From the NCBI GenBank assembly GCA_030018855.1, contig JASEHG010000010.1, forward strand, positions 1-20,243: DNA of 20,243 nucleotides, in the 5' to 3' direction. A program made the position numbers and the translations under genes. Shown here one piece after another: positions 11,556 through 19,691 of the stretch (its first letter is position 1; each line of letters starts with the position of its first letter). Source of the DNA: Candidatus Brocadiaceae bacterium (lineage in GTDB: Bacteria > Planctomycetota > Brocadiia > Brocadiales > Bathyanammoxibiaceae). The notes beneath the pieces are model-generated. The model was not told the DNA's origin. It did no database searches and saw only the letters and a program-made list of their open reading frames with translations.

Positions 11556-13007
11556 TTAATGCTTATGGAGGAACCTCGTCAAACGCAACCCGCCTTTCAG
11601 ATACCTTCTGAATTCAAGAGGATTGGATAAAATTTGTTTCAGGGCTGTTTTGAAGAAGGGTAAGGAGAGATAGTATTTTTTTATGGAATCATAAACAGCC
11701 AATTCTATCTCTTCTTTGCTTAAGTCAGGATAACTGATAACACATTGCTGCATGCCGTCTTTGTCAATCCATTGCAAGAAATCGCGTGTAACAAGATAGT
11801 TGTTTCTTTCCAGCCAATGGTAAAAAGCAGTGCCCGGTAAAGGCTGCGCAATAGAAAGCTGAAAGGTGCTCAGCGACAGCTTTTGTGCGAATTTTATTGT
11901 CTTTTCTATGGTCTCGTGGGTTTCTCCTGGCAGACCTATGACAAAATCGCCGTGAACCTGGATTCCGATTTTACTGCACAGCCCCGCAAATTCCTCCATC
12001 TCTTCGAGGGTTATCCCCTTTTTAATAGCACCCAATATCTCCTGGTTGCCTGATTCAAATCCCACTACCAGACATCTGAGACCTGCCTTCTTCAGCAAAC
12101 GAAGAATACCTTCATCAGTAACGTCCGCTCTCGCATTTGCTGAAAAGGGGAGGTCGTATTTCTTAGAAATATACATTTCGCAGAATTCTTTTACCCGTTC
12201 ATGCCTTACTGTAAAAGTATCGTCATCAAAAAAGAACTCTCGTATTTTTGGACGGCAGGTCAATACAAAGTCTATCTCCTGAAATACATGTTTGAGGCCC
12301 CTCTCCCGATACTTGCCTCCCGAAAGGGTCTGCGGCCAGAGACAGTAAGTACACTTAGATGGACACCCTCTGGAGGTCATGATATCCATGTAAGGGTGGA
12401 GGGTAAAATCAAGTTCGTATTTGCGGATGTCCAGATGTTTAAAAAGACTTCTAGATGCAAAAGGAAGTTCATCAAGGTTTTTAATCAGAGGTCTTAAAGG
12501 ATTCTTGACAATGCTTCCGTTTTCCTTCGCCCACAACCCGGCAATCCCTCGGCAGCTTTCATTGACATCTTTGGCCAACCTCTGGGCAAGGTCCCTGACG
12601 GTATAGTCGTATTCTCCAATGGCAACAAAGTCAACGAACTCATTTATAATAATGTTTTCAGGCAATGCAGAGGCGTGTGGCCCAACAAAACATATCTTTA
12701 TATCTGGCGAAAGGAGGGTCTTTATATGCTTTGCTGTCTCAAAATCATAAGTTATGCTCGCTGTAGAAGTATCAATAATACACAAGCTCGGTGAAAACGA
12801 TTTGATTTCTCTTATAGTGTCGTCGCGGGTGTAATCGTATGCGGGGGCATCTATGAGTCTTACCTCTGCCCCTTCGTTCTCCAGGACAGAGGCGCAGCAT
12901 GCAAGCCAGATGGGATACCACAGGCTTGCCCCCCTTGATGTCGCCTGCCATCTCCCTGTCCTTGCAAACTTGCGCGTGCACGGACCATTTAATAAAACTA
13001 CTCTCAT
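11556..13007 (-). CDS. B12-binding-domain radical SAM protein, HpnJ-like
   Basis: A 483-aa radical SAM enzyme. The N-terminal domain contains GRWQAT and LWYPIWLA, and the [4Fe-4S] site is C215, C219 and C222 in SRGCPSKCTYCLWPQTLSGG. The CLWPQ-x(2)-GG extension and the GRWQA/WYPxWLA pattern recall HpnJ, the hopanoid enzyme that contracts a glucosamine ring into the cyclitol of bacteriohopanetetrol cyclitol ether. FFFDDDTFTV, VGFESGNQEIL and VIGLPGETHETI complete the barrel. No other hopanoid gene lies in the window, so the call is family-level only. ATG 13007 is chosen because AGGATGG lies at a suitable distance; ATG 13016 is the alternative. It directly follows the aldo/keto reductase gene. 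Confidence 0.88.
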   Translation of the reverse strand: MRVVLLNGPCTRKFARTGRWQATSRGASLWYPIWLACCASVLENEGAEVRLIDAPAYDYTRDDTIREIKSFSPSLCIIDTSTASITYDFETAKHIKTLLSPDIKICFVGPHASALPENIIINEFVDFVAIGEYDYTVRDLAQRLAKDVNESCRGIAGLWAKENGSIVKNPLRPLIKNLDELPFASRSLFKHLDIRKYELDFTLHPYMDIMTSRGCPSKCTYCLWPQTLSGGKYRERGLKHVFQEIDFVLTCRPKIREFFFDDDTFTVRHERVKEFCEMYISKKYDLPFSANARADVTDEGILRLLKKAGLRCLVVGFESGNQEILGAIKKGITLEEMEEFAGLCSKIGIQVHGDFVIGLPGETHETIEKTIKFAQKLSLSTFQLSIAQPLPGTAFYHWLERNNYLVTRDFLQWIDKDGMQQCVISYPDLSKEEIELAVYDSIKKYYLSLPFFKTALKQILSNPLEFRRYLKGGLRLTRFLHKH

Positions 13008-13037
13008 TGTGTCCATCCTAGAATTAATATGGAGAAT

Positions 13038-13922
13038 CTATGTGTAAGACACAGCAGAGTCTACTGCCTCAATAATCTCTAGCAACTCCTTTTTGGAACA
13101 ACATCCAACTACAACTGCGTCAATAAATGGAAGTGAAGTTACATAAGACACGGCAGAAGGTATGTCATCCGATAGATTGCCTTCACCTAGAATCTTCATT
13201 CCTATGATAGATTTACCCAGACCGTGCAGTTCCTGAAAGAGTTTCAGGGCAGTCTCCCTGTCGGTTTCTGAAGCGATATTCGGCTGTACAGACGCCGCGG
13301 CTTTCTTGAAAAGGGCATCTGGAAGCAGTGCCCCTGAAATCTTCTTTATGGCCGGCATGCCCGCAAATATAGACTTTAGGCCGTCCTGTCTGGAATCCAT
13401 AGAATGCCCTGAACAATTAATCCTGCCGAGTATGATATCCAAATCCAGGGCCCGGGATTTCTCCAGGGCCCCCAGTCCATGAGAAGCAATACCGACCGCT
13501 CGTATGTAGCCCTCTTCTTTCATTTTCAACAGGGCTTCCAGTACACCCGACCTGTACCAGAGGTCAAACCCATTCCTGACACATTGAAGCAGAAATATAT
13601 CAATATAGTCTGTGCCGATCTCCTTAAGTGCTGTCTCTACCGACGGTCTTACCTTTCTAGCTGTTACCTCTGCCGTTTTTGAACAGATAACTACATCTTT
13701 TCTCCGGACTCTCCTGAGCGCCTCTCTTATTGCCTTGTGTGTCCCGTATGTAAGAGACGTATCCCATAGCGTCACGCCATGTTCATAGGCAAAACAGAGA
13801 AGTTCGGGATAATCGTCTACTTTTAGCTTGGCAGGACAAACTATACCTTCATAGGCGGCGGAGGTTCCAAGCCCTATATAGGAGGTTTCTAAGCCCGTTT
13901 TCCCCAAGATTACACGTTTCAT
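13038..13922 (-). CDS. aldo/keto reductase family protein
   Basis: A 294-aa member of the NAD(P)H-dependent aldo/keto reductase barrel, expected to reduce carbonyls or oxidise sugar alcohols. D54 and Y59 (WDTSLTYG) and K82 (CSKT) match three of the catalytic tetrad. The usual His at the end of the next strand (DLLLLH) is Gln here (DIFLLQCV, Q113), a known but functionally significant variation that may change the reaction direction or rate. The C-terminal GMKILGEGNLSDD and VVVGCCSKKELLE are typical nucleotide-contact regions. It lies between methyltransferase fragments and the HpnJ-like gene, with 30 nt before the latter, so it probably acts in the same pathway, for instance on a keto-sugar. 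Confidence 0.88.
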   Translation of the reverse strand: MKRVILGKTGLETSYIGLGTSAAYEGIVCPAKLKVDDYPELLCFAYEHGVTLWDTSLTYGTHKAIREALRRVRRKDVVICSKTAEVTARKVRPSVETALKEIGTDYIDIFLLQCVRNGFDLWYRSGVLEALLKMKEEGYIRAVGIASHGLGALEKSRALDLDIILGRINCSGHSMDSRQDGLKSIFAGMPAIKKISGALLPDALFKKAAASVQPNIASETDRETALKLFQELHGLGKSIIGMKILGEGNLSDDIPSAVSYVTSLPFIDAVVVGCCSKKELLEIIEAVDSAVSYT

Positions 13923-13935
13923 TTCCTTTTTTATT

Positions 13936-14178
13936 TTACCCCTGTAATATAAAAGTGTGCCCAGGAGAAAAGAAGGTTAGGTAAAACTTTAGCTTTATCT
14001 CGTAACCAGTTCCACAAGCAATATACAACACCCTGTCAGCGGGCTCGGGACGTTTCTTTATCAGTTCTAAGACATTTTTGGCATGATACCTCTTGACCCT
14101 TTCAAAGACTTCTGCGGAGACATTGTACTTGAAGGCTTCAAAATGTTTTATCTGCTTGAGCTTGTGTCTGTTAAGCAT
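13936..14178 (-). pseudogene. truncated SAM methyltransferase
   Basis: The 80-aa frame starts convincingly (HFEAFKYNVSAEVFERVKRYHAKNVLELIKK) and reaches methyltransferase motif I (VLYIACGTGYE, 50-60). It then departs into LKFYLTFFSPGHTFILQG and stops, with no acidic loop, adenine contact or catalytic region. A complete domain would need about 120 more residues. The aldo/keto reductase starts 13 nt later, so the missing part was probably lost by deletion. The ATG immediately follows the TAG stop of the upstream methyltransferase (TAGATG), so translation may still be coupled. Confidence 0.65.
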
Positions 14179-14850
14179 CTAGATTGTTTTCAGAACAATC
14201 AACTGTTCAAATGTAAGCGGCCAGTGCTTCTTTATAATCTTAAATCTCTCCTGAGTTTCTACCATCTTATTAAAATGGGGGACAAACTCCCTGAAGAAAC
14301 GGCGGTGCATGTCCGTTTCATGAGTCTGGACAAAATCACGGCCAACGAAGACTCTTGGGAAAACCTGTCTTGCAATCTTACTGTGCAATATTGCATTATA
14401 AGTCTTGTAAAATAATCCATCATACAAATCCTTGATTATAACTACTGAGCCGGGCTTCATAATATAATGAAGGTTCTCAAAGAACTGGCAATATTCTTCT
14501 TTTGAATCTAGATGATGGAGTGTGTTAAAAACAGTAGCGGCGTCAAATTGGTTCTTTGAATAAAATTGCTTCACGTTCAGGTAATTACCGCAGACCGTGG
14601 GTATAGTCTTATCCGGTACTCGGTCCAGAAGAACCTGTGCCGCATCAATGCCGTAGAGGTTCTGGAATCCTTCCCCGCGGAGTAATGTCAAAAGCACGCC
14701 GCCGGCACACCCAATGTCAATAAAATGGTCAGACTTCTTGACGTGCCGCATGACAATTGGGAGGATAAAATGTTTATAGTAAAAGACTATAAACTTATTG
14801 TCCATGCTTGCAAGTGTTATAAAACGTTCTGTCAGTTCTGGTGCGTCCAT
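14179..14850 (-). CDS. class I SAM-dependent methyltransferase
   Basis: A 223-aa methyltransferase with motif I FIDIGCAGGVLL (43-54), the acidic loop YGIDAAQ (66-72, D69), and FDAATVFNTLHHLDS, the usual strand-4 region with a His-rich loop. The C-terminal half (KTYNAILHSKIARQVF, RRFFREFVPHFNKM) is helical and probably forms the substrate lid. It contains no membrane segment. The substrate is unknown; the surrounding glycosyltransferases make a sugar or lipid acceptor plausible. It starts 13 nt downstream of asnB and is followed without a gap by the truncated methyltransferase, so it may be the working copy of the pair. Confidence 0.85.
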   Translation of the reverse strand: MDAPELTERFITLASMDNKFIVFYYKHFILPIVMRHVKKSDHFIDIGCAGGVLLTLLRGEGFQNLYGIDAAQVLLDRVPDKTIPTVCGNYLNVKQFYSKNQFDAATVFNTLHHLDSKEEYCQFFENLHYIMKPGSVVIIKDLYDGLFYKTYNAILHSKIARQVFPRVFVGRDFVQTHETDMHRRFFREFVPHFNKMVETQERFKIIKKHWPLTFEQLIVLKTI

Positions 14851-14863
14851 TTTTTACTATCGT

Positions 14864-16741
14864 TTACTTGACGTTCTCCGAACACCATAATTTCCATATA
14901 AATAACGTCCATATCAGCTTCCGGTGATTTTGTTTCTGCAAGACATGTTCATCCCAGAGTTTTTTTATGTAACTTATATCAAATAAATTATCATCCCCCA
15001 AAATGTATTCCTTAATCTGCTTCTGGAAATGCCTTGCAAACCACTCGGCGATAGGGGGAGTGAATCCCCTTTTACGGCCTGACAGAACGCCTTCAGGGAG
15101 TTTATCGCCCATCAATCTCCTTAATATGACCTTTGTTTCCCCTTTTCTGTATTTATAATGAAAAGGCAGTCTGTTTACCCATTCAACCAGCTCATTATCA
15201 AGCAAGGGTGCCCTCATCTCCATACCGTTGTACATAGATGCCCTGTCTGTCTTCGTCAAGCCATCATCCATGAGATACTTATGTTGGGTCTGGCGCATCA
15301 AACCGTCTATTAATTCCTCGTTTGCTTCCGCATCTCTTCTGTAAAAGTCTATGTTGTCAAACAGGCCTTCCATACCTATAGCATGATGGAACTCGCTTTT
15401 GAAGAGTTTCAACAGGTGCCCGGGTCCGAATGCCCCGAGCCATATCTGCTGACAGTAATAAGGGTTGTGCAGGTAGCCTTCTGCCTCTACAAATTTTTTC
15501 AGTCTGTATTCCCATGTCTCATTTTTATATGAAGATCTGATGCTGTTTATCAGAGGCAGGACCACTTTTTTGCGAAGGCCTGCAGGTATTGCCCTCAGGT
15601 ACTTCAGGAGTTCATGAGCCCTGTAAATAGGGTACCCTACGAATATCTCATCGCCTCCCTCCCCACCGAGAGACACCTTAACAAAGTCCCTCGCAAATCT
15701 ATTCAAATAATAAGCAGGGATAAAGGAAGAATCTGCAAAAGGCTCATCAAGTTTCGGTATTATGTCAAGAGTTGTCTTTATGAACTCCTCTACGCCAACA
15801 GCAACCTCATGATGTTCTGTCCCAAGGTAGTTTGCGGTCTGTCTTGCTTGGTACTGCTCATCAAAGGTAAGTTCCTTAAAGGCTACAGTAAATGTCTTTA
15901 GTCTGCCGTTTAAAATTTTCTGGCTATAATAGGCTATTGTTGATGAGTCCGTTCCTCCGCTGAGATACACACCCACGGGCACATCAGCTACAAGATGCCT
16001 CTTTACGGCCTCAGTGAGTTTTTCTTCCAGGGCTTCATAGCGTTCACTTTCCGTTAAACAAAGTCTGGGCAAGAATCTTATCTTCCAATACCGCTCAACC
16101 TGGTAAGATCGTTTCAGTGGCTCATAAACAAGGTATGATGCTGGCGTCAGCTTAGAAACGTTTTCCCATATGCAGTCAGGAGTAGGCACGTGCTCGTAAA
16201 AGAGGAACTTTGCCAATGACTTAACGTTCAACCTTCTATTGATAAAGGGGTGCTTCAACAACGCTCTTGCCTCCGAGGCGAATATGAATGTATTGTTTAT
16301 AAAGGAATAATAGACAGGTTTTTGCCCCATCCTATCGCGGGCTAAAAACAGCTTCTGCAGCTTCCCGTCCCAGATGGCAAAGGCAAACATGCCGTTTAAT
16401 TTCTCAAACATCTCAGTACCATACTCTTCATAAAGGTGTACAACTACCTCGCTGTCTGTTCTTGATCTAAAGGTGTGTCCTTTATCAAGGAGGAGTTGAC
16501 GCAGTGGTTGGAAGTTGTATATTTCTCCGTTGAATACCATCCAGACGGAACCATCCTCGTTGCTCATAGGCTGGCGTCCATCTTTAGATAAGTCAATTAT
16601 TGACAGCCTCTTATGCGCAAGGCAAACTGCCCCATTGATATGCATTCCCTCATCGTCAGGACCTCTATGATTAAGGGTCTGCATCATATTCAGAAGAACG
16701 TCTCTGTCGCCTTCTCCTACGAACCCTGCAATACCACACAT
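14864..16741 (-). CDS. asnB: asparagine synthase (glutamine-hydrolysing)
   Basis: A 625-aa class II glutamine amidotransferase fused to an ATP-pyrophosphatase synthetase domain. C2 is the glutaminase nucleophile (MCGIAGF), with LNHRGPDDEG (23-32) and the NGEIYN loop (71-76) completing that domain. The synthetase P-loop is SGGTDSS (261-267), and SLGGEGGDEIFVGYP follows later, as expected. The classic reaction makes asparagine from aspartate, glutamine and ATP. In gene clusters for surface glycans or secondary metabolites, relatives amidate carboxylates of other substrates, which may be the case here. It lies between a radical SAM gene (49 nt upstream) and a methyltransferase. Length and motifs look complete. 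Confidence 0.95.
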   Translation of the reverse strand: MCGIAGFVGEGDRDVLLNMMQTLNHRGPDDEGMHINGAVCLAHKRLSIIDLSKDGRQPMSNEDGSVWMVFNGEIYNFQPLRQLLLDKGHTFRSRTDSEVVVHLYEEYGTEMFEKLNGMFAFAIWDGKLQKLFLARDRMGQKPVYYSFINNTFIFASEARALLKHPFINRRLNVKSLAKFLFYEHVPTPDCIWENVSKLTPASYLVYEPLKRSYQVERYWKIRFLPRLCLTESERYEALEEKLTEAVKRHLVADVPVGVYLSGGTDSSTIAYYSQKILNGRLKTFTVAFKELTFDEQYQARQTANYLGTEHHEVAVGVEEFIKTTLDIIPKLDEPFADSSFIPAYYLNRFARDFVKVSLGGEGGDEIFVGYPIYRAHELLKYLRAIPAGLRKKVVLPLINSIRSSYKNETWEYRLKKFVEAEGYLHNPYYCQQIWLGAFGPGHLLKLFKSEFHHAIGMEGLFDNIDFYRRDAEANEELIDGLMRQTQHKYLMDDGLTKTDRASMYNGMEMRAPLLDNELVEWVNRLPFHYKYRKGETKVILRRLMGDKLPEGVLSGRKRGFTPPIAEWFARHFQKQIKEYILGDDNLFDISYIKKLWDEHVLQKQNHRKLIWTLFIWKLWCSENVK

Positions 16742-16790
16742 AGCTGTTCGCTCATTTGTTTTTGTAAGTTAGGAGGCCTTCGGGTTGCCC

Positions 16791-18194
16791 TTATGTCTTT
16801 AATATAGAGATGAATCTTCTTAGATAGGTCATGAAACTGAATTCCTGAAACATTATCCGTGCAAAAAACATGACCTTTGAGGGACGAAAGTAAAATCTCA
16901 AATAAGCCTTTTTTTGTAATCTTTTTAACCTGTCCGCATCTATCTTTTTGTGTTTAAAGGTAACTCTGTCAAGAAGAAGCTCTTCCCAATTCAGTTCGTC
17001 AAGTGCAAAATATCCCTCTCCGATCATCTGGTCAAACAGAGCAGTACCAGGAAAGGGAGTAAATATAGTAAATGCGGCATAGTCTATAGGTAGCCTCAGG
17101 GCAAAATCTATGGTCTTCAAAACCATTTCCTCTGTTTCATGAGGAAAACCGAGAATAAAAAGCCCCATTACCTCCATGCTGGAATTTTCCTTTATCATCC
17201 TTATTTTTTCTTCTATCATGTGGGGTGTCGTTGCTTTTTTGACCATCTTCAGTGTCTCTTGAAGTCCGCTCTCAACGCCTATCCCCATAAATATGCAACC
17301 TGCCTTATCGAGCATCTTTACTATATCCTTATCTATCCTGTCTAATCTCACTCCCTGGGGGACGTCAAATTTCACTGGAAACTCGTTCTTCATGTACAGA
17401 TCGCAGAACCTCATTACATGTTCTTTATGAAAAGTAAAATTATTGTCAAAAATGCTCACCTGCTGAAGGTTAAAATTCTTCACTATCCACTTAATTTCCT
17501 CAATAACATGTTCAGGTGAGCGGGTTCTTATCTGCCTCCCGTGAATTGTATCAGAAGAGCAGAAGGTGCAAATAGAAGGGCATCCCCTTGAAGTAATGAC
17601 CGGCAGGAACCTGCCTGCAGGGCCAGGCAACTGCGGATATTCCTTTATCTTAAAGAGATGCCATGCTGGAAAGTCAAGGTTGTCTAGTTTTTCTTCAAAA
17701 ACAATAGGATTTAGCCGTACACTACCAGTATCGTCGTCTCTATATGCCAGGCAAGGGATTTTCTCTTTTCTGTTAGAAGGGATCCTCCCGTTAAAAGACA
17801 TCATATCCTTCAACAGCAACGTTATTCCCAGTTCTCCCTCTCCCCTGATAACATAGTCAACGTCCAGCGACCTCAAGGCATGCACTGGCAGGGCACTTGG
17901 ATGGGGACCACCAAGCACAGTAACAGTATCTTTATTGTATTCTTTTATTATACGGCAATATTCCAACACCTTATAAACATCTATGGATAAACACTTGAAC
18001 GCAATTAAATCATAATGTTTATCTTTTAGAAAATCTTTAAACTTTTGTGGAGGGATATTGTCTTTATGGGCATCTAATACTTCCACTTCGGCCCCCGCAT
18101 TTAGTGCGGCACGGGCAATGTATGCGACCCCTATGTCAGGGGCCGGCAGGATGAAATAAGTATTTCTTTTAGGTATTACTAACAGAACCCTCAT
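16791..18194 (-). CDS. B12-binding-domain radical SAM protein (third paralog)
   Basis: A 467-aa enzyme. The first 130 residues form the cobalamin-binding-type domain (VLLVIPKRN, GVAYIARAALNAGAEVEVLDAH, VLGGPHPSALP, DYVIRGEGE). The iron-sulfur ligands are C205, C209 and C212 (SRGCPSICTFCSS). HxxQVSIFDNNFTF, MGIGVESGLQETL and LGFPHETEEM are the radical SAM landmarks, although the PGET motif is HET here. The C-terminus (LRFYFRPSKVMFFARIM) shares the FYxRP pattern with its neighbours. Its ATG shares one base with the upstream gene's stop (TAATG), so the two are likely translated together, perhaps working on the same molecule. Cobalamin use and reaction type are not established. Confidence 0.9.
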   Translation of the reverse strand: MRVLLVIPKRNTYFILPAPDIGVAYIARAALNAGAEVEVLDAHKDNIPPQKFKDFLKDKHYDLIAFKCLSIDVYKVLEYCRIIKEYNKDTVTVLGGPHPSALPVHALRSLDVDYVIRGEGELGITLLLKDMMSFNGRIPSNRKEKIPCLAYRDDDTGSVRLNPIVFEEKLDNLDFPAWHLFKIKEYPQLPGPAGRFLPVITSRGCPSICTFCSSDTIHGRQIRTRSPEHVIEEIKWIVKNFNLQQVSIFDNNFTFHKEHVMRFCDLYMKNEFPVKFDVPQGVRLDRIDKDIVKMLDKAGCIFMGIGVESGLQETLKMVKKATTPHMIEEKIRMIKENSSMEVMGLFILGFPHETEEMVLKTIDFALRLPIDYAAFTIFTPFPGTALFDQMIGEGYFALDELNWEELLLDRVTFKHKKIDADRLKRLQKKAYLRFYFRPSKVMFFARIMFQEFSFMTYLRRFISILKT

Positions 18195-19621
18195 TAAAGC
18201 GCCTTATTGTCCTTAGTGGTGAAAAGCCTGCCGGCAAGGTTGATAAAGTTTTCAATGTTATTTTTGAAATCATGAAAAGACCTTTGAGATATAAACCGCT
18301 TTAAGACATAGGAAGGCCTCATATAGAATGCCCTATAGGCATATTGACTAAATTCAAAGATTTCTTCACTGCTAAGATGTGGGTAACTGTAAACTGGGGG
18401 AAGGGTTGGGTCAAATTTGCTCCAGTCCTTTGTAATGAAGTAGTTGTTCTTCTTGATATAATCATAAAATTGCGTTCCAGGGACAGGCGTAGCGGTTCCA
18501 AAGGTAACAAGGTCGGCACCACTTTTAAGGGCAAAGTTAAGTGTGTTTTGCATGGTTTCTCTGGTCTCTCCAGGAAGACCAAATTGGAAGTATAATAAAA
18601 CCCTCATATCATACTTATGAATCATCCTGACCAGATTAAGGACGTGTTGGGTATCAACATTTTTTCTTACTCTCTCTATAATATCTGGGTCTACACTTTC
18701 TACACCCATGCCAATGGAATGGCAGCCTGCTTTCTTCATCTTTCCCAGTCTTTCTTCATTAAGGCGGTCTGCCCTTGAAAGACACCACCACGTTAAGTTT
18801 ATAGACTCCCTTATCATACTGTTGAAAAGCATATCTGCCCATTCTGGATTATTGGTAAAACCGCAATCAATGAAGAAGACTTCTTTAAAACCAAGTTTTT
18901 TTATAAACCTAATCTCTTCTAGGAAATGGGGCACACTTCTGAACCTCAGACTTCCGTACAAAGTGGACATACAGTAAGTACACTTGTTTACACAGCCAAT
19001 TTGTCCGTATGTAATTGTCAGTGGACTTCTTTTAGCAAAAGGGTCGTGATAGAGTTTAGGGTCTATAAGGTCGTGAGCGGCAATACCATATTCGTCCAAA
19101 TTTAAGACAGAGGAGTGGGGGTTGTTTTTAATTATTTCACTTCCCTTGCGGTAATAAATTCCACCAACCTCGGATAACTTGTAATCCTGCATTACAAGCT
19201 CTTTTATCACATGCTCCTGGTCCCCGTAAATTGCTATATCAAGATAGGGATTTTCCTTTAATGTTTGAACAGGAGCACCTTTGATGTGTGCGCCAAAGGT
19301 CGCGGTGAGAACATCTTTAGATATTTCTTTTATTCTTTTTGCAACCTTCATGTCATGGTTTAGTGTCGTTGTTGAGGTAGTAAAGACAACGAGTCTGGGC
19401 GATCCTTTTTCTACAAGTTTAGCAATATCTTCGGTTGTTGTTTTTAAAGTATTTGCATCATAAATCGTTGGTTCCACGCCAAATTTTCTCAGGTAGCCTG
19501 CTATTTTCATTAAATCTATGGGAGGGTATGCAATCCTGGCCTTATATGTACCAATGCTGCCAAACTGACGCATATTTCCGAATTTACTGGTAGGTGGCGG
19601 TTCTATCAACAAAACCTCCAT
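18194..19621 (-). CDS. B12-binding-domain radical SAM protein (fourth paralog)
   Basis: A 475-aa enzyme with the same two-domain plan: a Rossmann-like first domain (EVLLIEPPPTS, GKxAGYLRKFGVEPTIYDA-like pattern, TATFGAH, DIAIYGDQE) and a radical SAM barrel with C210, C214 and C217 (IGCVNKCTYC). It lacks the usual SRGCP lead and has GQIGCVN instead, so it is the most divergent of the four at this site. FFIDCGFTNN, MGVESVDPDII and FGLPGETRETM follow, then RAFYMRPSYVLKRFI at the C-terminus. The start at ATG 19621 is set by AAGGAG at 6 nt spacing; the frame is open to a GTG at 19645. Function is unknown beyond radical chemistry on a presumed cluster substrate. Confidence 0.9.
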   Translation of the reverse strand: MEVLLIEPPPTSKFGNMRQFGSIGTYKARIAYPPIDLMKIAGYLRKFGVEPTIYDANTLKTTTEDIAKLVEKGSPRLVVFTTSTTTLNHDMKVAKRIKEISKDVLTATFGAHIKGAPVQTLKENPYLDIAIYGDQEHVIKELVMQDYKLSEVGGIYYRKGSEIIKNNPHSSVLNLDEYGIAAHDLIDPKLYHDPFAKRSPLTITYGQIGCVNKCTYCMSTLYGSLRFRSVPHFLEEIRFIKKLGFKEVFFIDCGFTNNPEWADMLFNSMIRESINLTWWCLSRADRLNEERLGKMKKAGCHSIGMGVESVDPDIIERVRKNVDTQHVLNLVRMIHKYDMRVLLYFQFGLPGETRETMQNTLNFALKSGADLVTFGTATPVPGTQFYDYIKKNNYFITKDWSKFDPTLPPVYSYPHLSSEEIFEFSQYAYRAFYMRPSYVLKRFISQRSFHDFKNNIENFINLAGRLFTTKDNKAL

Positions 19622-19627
19622 CTCTCT

Positions 19628-19633
19628 CTCCTT
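19628..19633 (-). promoter_or_regulatory. ribosome binding site deciding the start at 19621
   Basis: AAGGAG on the minus strand, six nucleotides before the ATG at 19621. It lies inside the longer open frame beginning with GTG at 19645, which argues for the shorter protein. Confidence 0.65.
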
Positions 19634-19691
19634 AATTGGACTCACTTTGGGGTATGGGCCTCAGAAAGATAGTTAATTTTTATTAATTAAA

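Noticed and set aside
11556..13007. Naming the gene hpnJ and the region a hopanoid cluster
   Set aside because: Only sequence patterns of one protein agree; none of the other hopanoid side-chain genes is visible.
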